From positions 96,002-160,001 of the forward strand of contig JAIFVX010000002.1 of NCBI GenBank assembly GCA_019659125.1: 64,000 bases of DNA, given 5' to 3'. The translations under genes and the position numbers were made by a program. Below the pieces are notes generated by a model. The model saw nothing but the letters and a program-made list of their open reading frames with translations. It made no database searches and was not told the origin of the DNA. How positions within the stretch are numbered: the first letter of the stretch is position 1; the number at the start of each line of letters is the position of its first letter. This document shows, one piece after another, positions 30,673 to 39,656 of the stretch. This stretch comes from Candidatus Pacearchaeota archaeon. Lineage in GTDB: Archaea; Nanobdellota; Nanobdellia; Pacearchaeales; GW2011-AR1.

Positions 30673-31566
30673 ATGTATGACATCATAACGCTGGGGAGCG
30701 CAAGCCTTGATGTTTTCGTAAAGACGAAAGAGGAGATACGGAAGCATAAGTCCCACACTGATCTGTGCTACCACCTTGGTGAAAAGATCCTTGTCAACAA
30801 GCTTTCATTCAACACGGGAGGAGGAGGGACAAACACTGCAGTTGCCTTTTCAAGGTTAGGATTAAAGACAGGGTACATGGGAGTTGTAGGGCATGATGTA
30901 CAGGGGATTATCATCCTTCATGAATTAAAAAAAGAAAAAGTTGATTTTCTTGGAAGTATGAAGAAAGGTAACACTGGATATTCAATCATTCTCCCGAGCG
31001 ATACTGATCGGGCCATCCTTTCATACAAGGGAGTTAACAATGAATTTAGCATTCATGATGCTCATTATAAGCTGGCAAAGTGGTTATATGTTAATACGAT
31101 GCTAGGCACAAGCTTCTCTACCGCTCAGGCCATCATGAAAAAACATAAAGGGAAAGTTGCAGCAAATATTAGCCTGTATCTTGCTAAAGAGGGGTTGAAA
31201 AAACTGTCTTCTTTTCTAAGAAGGCTCGACATTCTTGTTCTTAACAAGGAAGAGGCTTACGCCTTGACGAAAAAGAAGACTATTCACGATGCATTACAGA
31301 CCCTTTCGACACACACTGCAGGAATTATTGTTATTACCGATGGTTTCCATTCTTTACATGCCTATGATGGCAAATACTGGGTAAAGAAGGTGAAGAGGAT
31401 AAAGCCCGTAGATTCAACAGGTGCTGGAGATGCATTCGGAGCTGGTTTCGTTTATGGGATCATGAAAGGGAAAAGTCTGATGAAAAGTCTAGAGCATGGT
31501 AGCGAGGAAGCACACTCGGTACTCCTTCATGTGGGGGCAAAGAATAATCTCTTGAGAAAATTATAA
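30673..31566 (+). CDS. PfkB/ribokinase-family carbohydrate kinase
   Basis: FNTGGGGTNTAVAFSRLGLKTGYMG and PVDSTGAGDAFGAGFVYG; ORF track start 30640. Confidence 0.88.
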   Translation: MYDIITLGSASLDVFVKTKEEIRKHKSHTDLCYHLGEKILVNKLSFNTGGGGTNTAVAFSRLGLKTGYMGVVGHDVQGIIILHELKKEKVDFLGSMKKGNTGYSIILPSDTDRAILSYKGVNNEFSIHDAHYKLAKWLYVNTMLGTSFSTAQAIMKKHKGKVAANISLYLAKEGLKKLSSFLRRLDILVLNKEEAYALTKKKTIHDALQTLSTHTAGIIVITDGFHSLHAYDGKYWVKKVKRIKPVDSTGAGDAFGAGFVYGIMKGKSLMKSLEHGSEEAHSVLLHVGAKNNLLRKL

Positions 31567-31610
31567 TATCAAAATTTAAATAGTTCTGATTCTAGGATGA
31601 GTAAAAGAGC

Positions 31611-32591
31611 ATGAACATCGCTATCAACGGTTTTGGAAGAATAGGAAAACAATTCTTTTTGGCATGTATGGAACAAAAAGTATCATGGAACTTTGTCATC
31701 AATGATATCGCTTCCCTGGATTACTTAGCATATTCATTGAAGTATGATACAGTACACCCAACTCCTCAGGAAAGCGTGAAGCATGATGGGAAGTATCTCT
31801 ATTTTGGAAAGAAAAAAATGAGAGTCTATACGGAAATGGATCCCTTGAAACTGCCATGGAAAGACGAGAAGATTGATGTCGTCGTTGATTGCACAGGCAT
31901 GTTTACTGAAAGGGAAGGAGCAATGAAGCATATTCAGGCAGGAGCAAAGAAAGTACTGATATCGGCTCCTGCAAAGGGGCACGATTGCACCCTGGTATGT
32001 GGAGTCAATAATTCAATGCTCAAGAAAGACAACAGAATTATTTCTGCAGGAAGTTGCACTACAAACTCTGTATCCCCTTTGGTAAGCATTCTTCACAATG
32101 CGTTTGAGGTAATCAGCGCTTCATTCATCACAACACATGCTTATACTGCAACCCAAAGGCTTGTTGATAGTGCTGACAAGAAAGATATGAGGCGAGGAAG
32201 AGCCGCTGCTGAAAACATTGTTCCCTCAACCTCGGGCGCGTCAATTTCTGTTGTCGAAAGCATTCCTGAACTGAAAGGTAAGCTAACAGGCTACGCATTA
32301 CGAGTTCCTGTTGCTGATGGTTCTCTTTCAAGTGTATTCGCTCATGTGAGAACAAACACTACAGCTCAGGAAATAAATGCTCTTTTCAAAAAACAAGCTG
32401 AAAAGATGAAGGGAATCCTTTTGTACAATGAAGATGAGATCGTCTCTTCAGATATCATCCATAATCCATCTTCATGTATATTTGACTCAACTTTAACAAG
32501 CGTTACAGGAAACCTTGTAAGTGTCGCCGGATGGTATGATAATGAATGGGGATATTCAAATAGACTTGTTGATGTCGTTAAACTTCTTTAA
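31611..32591 (+). CDS. gapA: Glyceraldehyde-3-phosphate dehydrogenase, class I (bacterial/eukaryal type)
   Basis: INGFGRIGKQFFLA, SAGSCTTNSVSPLVSIL, GWYDNEWGYSNRLVD. Confidence 0.93.
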   Translation: MNIAINGFGRIGKQFFLACMEQKVSWNFVINDIASLDYLAYSLKYDTVHPTPQESVKHDGKYLYFGKKKMRVYTEMDPLKLPWKDEKIDVVVDCTGMFTEREGAMKHIQAGAKKVLISAPAKGHDCTLVCGVNNSMLKKDNRIISAGSCTTNSVSPLVSILHNAFEVISASFITTHAYTATQRLVDSADKKDMRRGRAAAENIVPSTSGASISVVESIPELKGKLTGYALRVPVADGSLSSVFAHVRTNTTAQEINALFKKQAEKMKGILLYNEDEIVSSDIIHNPSSCIFDSTLTSVTGNLVSVAGWYDNEWGYSNRLVDVVKLL

Positions 32592-32593
32592 CT

Positions 32594-33781
32594 ATGAGTA
32601 TATGTACTATAGATCATCTTCTTCTGCAGAATGAGAAAATCCTTCTTAGGGTCGATATAAATTCTCCCGTTGTAGAAGGTAAGATACTTGACTCCCCACG
32701 AATGGCTGAGGCAGCTGAGATGATTAGGGTCCTTCTTGAAATGAAGGCGCGAGTCATCGTTATTGCCCATCAGGGGAGGAAAGGAGATTCAGATTTCCTG
32801 CCTTTGAAACAACATGCTGACCTCCTTAGTAAAAAAATAGGTAAAACCATCCAGTATATTGATGATCTTTTTGGGGAGAGAGTGGAATATGTGATTGCAG
32901 GACTGAAGCCCGGAGAGGCGATTATGTTAAGGAATGTCAGAGAGTATGATGATGAAAAAGACGTTGATTCCAAGAACAACCGATATCATTCATTCTCTAC
33001 CCTTTTTGATGCGTATGTGAATGACGCATTCTCAGTCTGCCACAGGAAACAAGGGAGCATTGTTATTCCCCCTCAGCATCTGGAGAGTGCCATGGGTAAT
33101 AATTTTGAGAAAGAGCTGAAGGCTGTGGAGAGATTTAAAGAAGCCAGAGGGAAAGGTGTCTATCTTATTGGAGGCTCGAAGATTGAAGATTATATTCCTT
33201 TATTCAATGTCTTGAAGAGCAAGAATAATCTAGTGCTTGCCTCAGGGGTGCTTGCCAACGTGTTTTTGGTTGCTAAGGAAATAGACTTGGGATATGAAAA
33301 GAAATGGATTAAAGAGAAAGGATATCACAAGCTTATTCCTCAGCTGAAAGGTGTGCTACGCAAATACGGAAAGCAGATAATCTTGCCAGTTGATTTTGCA
33401 TTTGGAGACAAAATTAGGAAGGAAAGAAAACTAAAGCAAGCTCCATTCAAGGAAAAGATATGGGATGTAGGCCATGATACTGTTGCACTGTTCAAGAAGC
33501 ATATTGACCTTGCAGATATCATATTCATGAAAGGCCCTCTAGGATACTCTGAGCTTCCTCTCTTTGGGTATGGCACGGTTGAGATTCTGACCCATATTTC
33601 AAAGAAAAAGGCATTCAGCCTTCTTGGGGGAGGACATCTCACGACAACCATCCAGCACTATCATATTCCTAATCATTTTTCGTACATCAGCACCTCAGGA
33701 GGGGCCTTAATTGCAGCCATCTCCGGAGAGAAACTTCCTGGCTTAGAGGCATTGGAAAAATCTACTTGGAAGAAATTCTGA
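32594..33781 (+). CDS. pgk: Phosphoglycerate kinase
   Basis: LLRVDINSPV, LLGGGHLTTTIQHY; adjacent to GAPDH. Confidence 0.92.
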   Translation: MSICTIDHLLLQNEKILLRVDINSPVVEGKILDSPRMAEAAEMIRVLLEMKARVIVIAHQGRKGDSDFLPLKQHADLLSKKIGKTIQYIDDLFGERVEYVIAGLKPGEAIMLRNVREYDDEKDVDSKNNRYHSFSTLFDAYVNDAFSVCHRKQGSIVIPPQHLESAMGNNFEKELKAVERFKEARGKGVYLIGGSKIEDYIPLFNVLKSKNNLVLASGVLANVFLVAKEIDLGYEKKWIKEKGYHKLIPQLKGVLRKYGKQIILPVDFAFGDKIRKERKLKQAPFKEKIWDVGHDTVALFKKHIDLADIIFMKGPLGYSELPLFGYGTVEILTHISKKKAFSLLGGGHLTTTIQHYHIPNHFSYISTSGGALIAAISGEKLPGLEALEKSTWKKF

Positions 33782-33794
33782 AGCACTATTTAAC

Positions 33795-36494
33795 CTAGTT
33801 AAAATAGGGTATGTGTCGGCGGATGAAGGCACCCAGCATATTCAAGACAAATACTATTGCTGTGGCTCCAAGAATGAATTCCCAATCCAAGATTGAAAGT
33901 GTTGCCGTGCCGAAGAATGTGCTTAATGGGGTGTAGATGACCATGAGCTGCAAAAGGACCGAGGCAGCGACTGCAATGATGAGATACTTATTGCTAAACC
34001 ATCCAAGCTTGTATTCGGAGCGTATTGCTTGCAGTCTCGCAAGCTCCATCATGATTATAGCGGTAAACGCGATCGTCTGAATCTTGTCCAGATATAATGC
34101 ACCTGAAAGATTTGAATATTCTTTCATAGCCCACCAGAATAACCCAAGGACTGCGGCTGTAATCAATGTTGATACATACACTATGCTGAAAACCATTGAC
34201 CGGCTCATGATCCCTTCGGCGACTCTTCTCGGCGGTTGACCCATAAGATTGTGTGAGCTTGGGTCGACGCTTAATGCAAGAGCCGGAAGGCCGTCAGTGA
34301 CAAGATTAAGCCAGAGAAGCATGACAGCAGTCATGGGAAGAGGCCATCCGAACAGAATTGCGAATAAAATTACTGCAACCTCTCCCACATTGCATGACAA
34401 GAGATAATTGACAAATTTCTGGATGTTCTCGTAGATTCCCCTACCTTCTTCCACTGAATGCACAATGGTAACAAAATTATCATCCTGGAGAATCATGTCG
34501 CTCGCTTCTTTCGTAACATCGGTCCCCGTGATACCCATTGCTATGCCCAGGTTGGCCTTCTTGATCGCGGGAGCATCATTGACACCATCACCAGTCATAG
34601 CAACGATCTGTCCTTGTTTTTGCAAGAGCGTGACGATCGCCATCTTATGCTGAGGTTCGACTCGGGCAAAGATTGATGTCGTCTGGAGTATATTCATCTG
34701 CCCTTCCTCATTAAGTTGTGAGAATGCCGTGCCGTCCATTGAATTTCCCTCAATGCCTATCTCATGCCCTATGGCCTCTGCGGTATGAAGATTATCTCCT
34801 GTAATCATGATGACTCGAATTCCTGCTAACTTGCACATCTTCACTGCTTCAGGAACCTGCGCATGTGGCGGGTCAATCATTCCTTGCAGGCCTGCAAAGA
34901 TTAGCTTTGCCTCGTTCTTTTCTCGCAGCTTGTAATCCTTGTATGCGAATGCAAGAACTCTCAATGCCTTTGTCGCCAAACTGTCATTCAAGGCCATAAT
35001 TTCCTCTCTTTGTTTTTGGCTTAATATCCTCACTTTTCCATTGATAATGATCTTGTCACACTTTGCCAAAATCCTTTCCGGAGCGCCTTTGGTGAAGACA
35101 TAAGCCTTCAATGTCTTCTCGCTCTTGTGGATCGTGCTCATCATCTTTCGTACAGAATCAAAGGGTTCCTCTCCTATCTTTTTCCACTCTGCCTGAAGCT
35201 GTTCCTGATGCAGACCTGCTTTTTCTGCACTAACAAGCAGCGCAGCTTCCGTCGGGTCTCCTGTCACCGAGATTCTTTCTCCCTTTACCAGAGAAGCATT
35301 ATTGCAGAGCGCACCTATTCTAAAGACCATCATATCCTGGTCCTTTAGTTTTTTAGCATCCGCATGTATATCTCCGGTCAGCTCATATCCTGATCCATCG
35401 ACATCAAATAGAGTATTGTTTGTGTAGACTTTCCGCACGGTCATCTCATTCTTCGTCAGGGTTCCTGTCTTATCGCAGCATATCACGGTTGTCTCTCCAA
35501 GAGTCTCTACCGATGGAAGTTTCCTGATGAGGGCATTTTGCCTAAGCATCTTCATGACACCTATGGCAAGAGCGATGGTGACAATGGCTGGAAGCCCTTC
35601 AGGAACAGCGGCAACGGCAAGGGAAACGGCCGTCAAAAGCCAGTCTTTTGCCTCAAGGAAGAATCGTTGCACATCCCCATTCATAAGATGAGTGACATCA
35701 CCATCCTTGAATATGCCTACCGTGAAAATAATTGCACAAATCACCAACGTAGTTATGCCGATTCGATGACCGAGAACCTCAAGTTTTTTCTGAAGAGGAG
35801 TCTGCTCATCTTCAACGGATGCGATCATAGTTGCAATCTTACCTATTTGAGTATTCATGCCCGTGCCGACAACAATGGCCTTTGCCCTACCTCGAGTCAC
35901 AATGGTGCCTGAGAATATCATGTTTGAACGCTCGGCAAGTGGCGTGGCCTCTTGAAGGGCATCAAGCTTCTTCGATACAGGAACTGACTCTCCTGTAAGG
36001 GAAGCCTCTGAAACCTGGAGATTGAAATGTTCAAGAAGCCTGGAATCTGCAGGGATCTTTGACCCTTCCTCGACCATAATGATATCGCCAGGGACGAGTT
36101 CCTTGACTTCAATCATGGTTTGCTTCCCATCACGTAAGACAAGGGCCTGCAATCCTGAAAGTCTTTTCAGCGCTTCAATTGCCTTCTCAGCCTTATACTC
36201 CTGCATGAAGCCAAAGATTGCATTGAACAATAGTATGGCGAGGATGGATATGCTGTCAACAATCTCATCAGCTATGAGGGAGAGGACAAGTGCAAAGATA
36301 AGAATGTAGATGATAAAGCTCCTGAATTGATTGAGGAAAAGAATGACTGGATTTATCTTTTTCTTCGCTTTTAGCTCATTAAGCCCATACGTCGCTCTCC
36401 TTTTAACAACTTCCTGCGACGAAAGGCCTGTAGCAGGGCTGACTCCAAGGGAATAAAGTACATCCTCGGCTTTTTGTGTGTATGCTTCCATCAA
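33795..36494 (-). CDS. P-type cation ATPase, P2A (Ca2+)-like
   Basis: VICCDKTGTLTKNEMT, AVPEGLPAIVTIALAIGV, MITGDNLHTAEAIGHEIGI, MTGDGVNDAPAIKKANLGIAMG, LWLNLVTDGLPALALS. Confidence 0.92.
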   Translation of the reverse strand: MMEAYTQKAEDVLYSLGVSPATGLSSQEVVKRRATYGLNELKAKKKINPVILFLNQFRSFIIYILIFALVLSLIADEIVDSISILAILLFNAIFGFMQEYKAEKAIEALKRLSGLQALVLRDGKQTMIEVKELVPGDIIMVEEGSKIPADSRLLEHFNLQVSEASLTGESVPVSKKLDALQEATPLAERSNMIFSGTIVTRGRAKAIVVGTGMNTQIGKIATMIASVEDEQTPLQKKLEVLGHRIGITTLVICAIIFTVGIFKDGDVTHLMNGDVQRFFLEAKDWLLTAVSLAVAAVPEGLPAIVTIALAIGVMKMLRQNALIRKLPSVETLGETTVICCDKTGTLTKNEMTVRKVYTNNTLFDVDGSGYELTGDIHADAKKLKDQDMMVFRIGALCNNASLVKGERISVTGDPTEAALLVSAEKAGLHQEQLQAEWKKIGEEPFDSVRKMMSTIHKSEKTLKAYVFTKGAPERILAKCDKIIINGKVRILSQKQREEIMALNDSLATKALRVLAFAYKDYKLREKNEAKLIFAGLQGMIDPPHAQVPEAVKMCKLAGIRVIMITGDNLHTAEAIGHEIGIEGNSMDGTAFSQLNEEGQMNILQTTSIFARVEPQHKMAIVTLLQKQGQIVAMTGDGVNDAPAIKKANLGIAMGITGTDVTKEASDMILQDDNFVTIVHSVEEGRGIYENIQKFVNYLLSCNVGEVAVILFAILFGWPLPMTAVMLLWLNLVTDGLPALALSVDPSSHNLMGQPPRRVAEGIMSRSMVFSIVYVSTLITAAVLGLFWWAMKEYSNLSGALYLDKIQTIAFTAIIMMELARLQAIRSEYKLGWFSNKYLIIAVAASVLLQLMVIYTPLSTFFGTATLSILDWEFILGATAIVFVLNMLGAFIRRHIPYFN

Positions 36495-36754
36495 CAGAGA
36501 TCGAGATGATGCTCGTACATGAGTGCAACGTCCTTGTCATTTAACGCCTTGATAACCTGCTGTCGTATTTCTGAAGATGAAATTATTCCCCGCTGTTTCT
36601 TGACCCATTGCGTGATCTTCTTAGAAGTCTTTGCTGCAATGCTTTCTGACTTTTTTTCAGGATAATGACAATTCAGTGCTGCTGCGTAACAGGATGCATA
36701 TATCTTTCTTTCATCATATTTTTCTTCCTTGCCTTGTCGCTTTATGATTTCCAT
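36491..36754 (-). CDS. Stand-alone ATP-cone-like domain protein
   Basis: MEIIKRQGKEEKYDERKIYASCYAAAL...ISSSEIRQQVIKALNDKDVALMYEHH follows the ATP-cone pattern; start overlaps upstream stop by 1 nt. Confidence 0.65.
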   Translation of the reverse strand: MEIIKRQGKEEKYDERKIYASCYAAALNCHYPEKKSESIAAKTSKKITQWVKKQRGIISSSEIRQQVIKALNDKDVALMYEHHLDLC

Positions 36755-37461
36755 CAGTTCAAGTTGATGACTCCATTTGCAATTAATATGAGAAGCCATC
36801 CCAATGATATCAAGATGAGCCCTGTAAATAGCCTCATGTATGCCTTATTATCTTGTTTCCATTGCTGGATGTGTTGGAGCTTCGATCCGATGAGGACCAT
36901 GAAGAGTATCACCACGAGAGGCATGACGAATATTATGTTATAGATGATAAGCAACACAAATGCGCTCATATTGAAGTTCTGCGAAAGTAAAAGGGTTATT
37001 GCAAGGTAAGGTCCTCCCGTACAAGGAAGCTCTACTGAAGCAACAAAAACCCCGAGGAATACGACTGTACCCATAGTAAGATTTTTCATCTTGTTCTTTA
37101 TCATATCAGAGTATTTTACTGGAATCATGAGAGAGAATCCTTCACCATACCAGAAGTAATCCTTTATTTCTATGATTCCTGCAAACACCACTAAAAGACC
37201 GACAACAATTGAAATGTATTCTGCAATGACTATGGGAATTGCAGCCATAAACGATATAAGACCAAGACCATAGATAAAATAGGTGAGATAGACTGCTCCG
37301 ATGTAGATCAATCCTATTTTAAGAAGCTCTCCTTTTCTTTTTCCTACGAGAATTGTGGAAACAAGAAGGATAAGCACACCTATAGCACAAGGGTTGATGG
37401 AATCAACTGCAGCCGTGACAAGGACTGTTGCCAATGTGGGAAGCGTTATTGCTATGGCCAT
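36754..37461 (-). CDS. CcdA/DsbD-family thiol-disulfide transmembrane protein
   Basis: VDSINPCAIGVLILLVSTIL and ELPCTGGPYLAITLLL, paired membrane Cys of CcdA. Confidence 0.85.
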   Translation of the reverse strand: MAIAITLPTLATVLVTAAVDSINPCAIGVLILLVSTILVGKRKGELLKIGLIYIGAVYLTYFIYGLGLISFMAAIPIVIAEYISIVVGLLVVFAGIIEIKDYFWYGEGFSLMIPVKYSDMIKNKMKNLTMGTVVFLGVFVASVELPCTGGPYLAITLLLSQNFNMSAFVLLIIYNIIFVMPLVVILFMVLIGSKLQHIQQWKQDNKAYMRLFTGLILISLGWLLILIANGVINLN

Positions 37462-38162
37462 ACTTTTCCTCCTATCTCAATCCTCTTTCGTTGCATTGAA
37501 TAATCCCAATCATTGGCAGCCCAGCTGTCACATAGTAATGAGGTTGTTGATGCATTCGAGTCATCAAAAAGAATTATAATGCAGTCTCCTGGTGGCACTA
37601 ATGATGATGGATAGGGAACATACTCTTGAGGATTATCTATTTTCTTTCCATCGACGTAGACTTTTAGTGTTGCAGGATTGTTTCCGCAGGAATCTCCATT
37701 GCTAACAGCACGGAAGCCAGATTCCGTCGGATAACTTACCTGAGATGACGTCAGGCTGCCCCCAATGGTGGAGAAATAGTTGCCTAGAGAGATGGTATCC
37801 AATGAGGAAACAACTCCCTCAATATGGATCCTTCCGTCATTGTGACTATGGATGAGAGGAGAGCCAATCTTGTTATTCGGGAAATGTGCTTGTACTAACT
37901 CAAGCTTTTCCCCGCAGACAATCACTTCATAATCTGCATGCCAATGGACAGGGCCCTTTGTTTCTGAAGTGACGTTTTGGTAGACAGTATGGCCTGCAAG
38001 ATACAACGATGCGAGAACTGTTGGAATGACCATAATCCAGAACATTGTCCTCTTTTGATTTGGAGAAAATGAATCTTTCTTGAAAAGAGATATGATGACG
38101 GTTATAACCAGCAGTACTGAAGCAGCTTCTATATATATGACAGGATCAAACCAGTCAATCAT
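37452..38162 (-). CDS. Membrane-anchored extracytoplasmic protein with His-rich motif (HWHAD...IHSHNDGRIHIEG)
   Basis: Two N-terminal TM helices then soluble domain; GPVHWHADYEVIVCGEKLELV, PLIHSHNDGRIHIEGVV. Confidence 0.7.
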   Translation of the reverse strand: MIDWFDPVIYIEAASVLLVITVIISLFKKDSFSPNQKRTMFWIMVIPTVLASLYLAGHTVYQNVTSETKGPVHWHADYEVIVCGEKLELVQAHFPNNKIGSPLIHSHNDGRIHIEGVVSSLDTISLGNYFSTIGGSLTSSQVSYPTESGFRAVSNGDSCGNNPATLKVYVDGKKIDNPQEYVPYPSSLVPPGDCIIILFDDSNASTTSLLCDSWAANDWDYSMQRKRIEIGGKVWP

Positions 38163-38165
38163 TGA

Positions 38166-38246
38166 TTAGCAGAAGGGACAGCCCTCGTTATCCTCTTTCG
38201 TTATAGGCTTTTTCTTTTGCTTTTTTTTGCTCTTTTTTTCAGCCAT
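38166..38246 (-). CDS. 26-aa Lys-rich micropeptide ending CPFC
   Basis: MAEKKSKKKQKKKPITKEDNEGCPFC*; 3 nt upstream of the next ORF; TATA-like box about 28 nt upstream. Confidence 0.5.
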   Translation of the reverse strand: MAEKKSKKKQKKKPITKEDNEGCPFC

Positions 38247-38268
38247 ACTTCTTACAGAATTATAGGAA

Positions 38269-38280
38269 ACTATATAAACA
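38269..38280. promoter_or_regulatory. Shared TATA-like element (actatataaaca) for micropeptide operon (-) and lpdA (+)
   Basis: TATATA centre about 28 nt from the minus start and 30 nt from the plus start in a 57-bp gap. Confidence 0.45.
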
Positions 38281-38303
38281 TTTCTTTGTATTTTCATGCA
38301 GAC

Positions 38304-39656
38304 ATGGGAAAATACGACTTGATTGTTGTCGGGGGTGGTACTGCTGGTTTGAGGACTTCGCTTTATGCTGCAGGTCACGGACACAGCACTGCATTGATAG
38401 ATCCTGGAATTCTAGGAGGGACATGCCTCAACACAGGATGCATTCCCACCAAAAGCATGCTTCATGCATCTCATCTTTTTCACTCCATCCAGAATGCAAA
38501 GATGTTCGGTATTGATGCAAGCGCAAAGATCAATTTCAAGGCACTTATGAAACGCGTACATGACATTGTACAAGATGGACAGGACCATATTGAGACCAGC
38601 ATTCACAATAAGAATTTAACCTTGATCAAAGGCAAGGCAACATTCATCTCAAAAGATTCTGTGCAGGTGAATGGACAGACACTCTCAGCAGATAAGTTCA
38701 TCATATGCACTGGAGCAAAGGCACGGGTCGCTCCTGTGAAGGGCTTGGAAAATGTAAAATATATGGTGAGTGATGATGTTCTTGATTTGCAATCGCTGCC
38801 GAAGTCTATTGCAATCATTGGGGGTGGATATATTGCAGTTGAGTTTGCGACGTTTTTCAGCGAACTAGGAACTAAAGTATACATCCTTGAACGGAATCCC
38901 CAGATTTTGAAGGATTTAGATGATGACATCATTCAACTTCTCAGTGAGCACTATGTTGAACAAGGCATCTCCCTACTTACACCAAGCGATATTGTTGAAG
39001 TAGGACAGGAAGGAGATATGAAAAAAATAACATACACTATGGGAAACAAGACACAAACCGTGAAGGTAGAACAGCTGCTCATCGCTACGGGAAGGGCTCC
39101 GAATACATTCAATCTTGGTCTTGATAAAGCTGGTGTTAAAGTAGGAGAGAAAGGTAATATCGAAGTTGAAGATAATTTGCAAACAACGAACAAGAATATC
39201 TATGCCATCGGTGATGTCACGGGAAGGGCTCCCTTTGCTCACGCGGCAAAACGGGAATCTCATATTGCATTAGTCAATGCATTGGAAGGAAAAAAGGAAA
39301 CTATGAACTTTGGCCTTGTGCCCTGGGCAATCTTTTCAGAACCAACTATCGGAGGCGTTGGGTTGAGTGAGAAACAAGCTAAAGAAAGAAAAGTAAATTA
39401 TGGTACGCTCAAGGCAAACTTCTCAAGAGCGGGAAGGGCAACGGTCATTGGAAACACTCTAGGATTTGCAAAAGTACTCTATGATAAGAAAAACAGGAAA
39501 ATTATCGGAAGCACTCTTATAGGGCCAAGGGCCGATGAATTGATCCATGAATTTGTTGCGCTCATCAATGCAGAAGCAAAGATTGACATCCTTAACGACA
39601 TCATTCACATCCATCCCACTTTATCAGAAGTGTTTGAAGCTCTCAAGGAAGCCTAA
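38304..39656 (+). CDS. lpdA: Dihydrolipoamide dehydrogenase (PDH E3) family flavoprotein
   Basis: DLIVVGGGTAGLRTS, GGTCLNTGCIPTKSMLHASH, HIHPTLSEVFEAL; start at MGKYDL. Confidence 0.88.
   Translation: MGKYDLIVVGGGTAGLRTSLYAAGHGHSTALIDPGILGGTCLNTGCIPTKSMLHASHLFHSIQNAKMFGIDASAKINFKALMKRVHDIVQDGQDHIETSIHNKNLTLIKGKATFISKDSVQVNGQTLSADKFIICTGAKARVAPVKGLENVKYMVSDDVLDLQSLPKSIAIIGGGYIAVEFATFFSELGTKVYILERNPQILKDLDDDIIQLLSEHYVEQGISLLTPSDIVEVGQEGDMKKITYTMGNKTQTVKVEQLLIATGRAPNTFNLGLDKAGVKVGEKGNIEVEDNLQTTNKNIYAIGDVTGRAPFAHAAKRESHIALVNALEGKKETMNFGLVPWAIFSEPTIGGVGLSEKQAKERKVNYGTLKANFSRAGRATVIGNTLGFAKVLYDKKNRKIIGSTLIGPRADELIHEFVALINAEAKIDILNDIIHIHPTLSEVFEALKEA

Noticed and set aside
33784-33808. Imperfect inverted repeat ctatttaac-ctag-ttaaaatag between pgk and the ATPase stops
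   Set aside because: One-base bulge, AT-rich and only in a 13-bp convergent gap; could be a weak bidirectional terminator but cannot be separated from codon content
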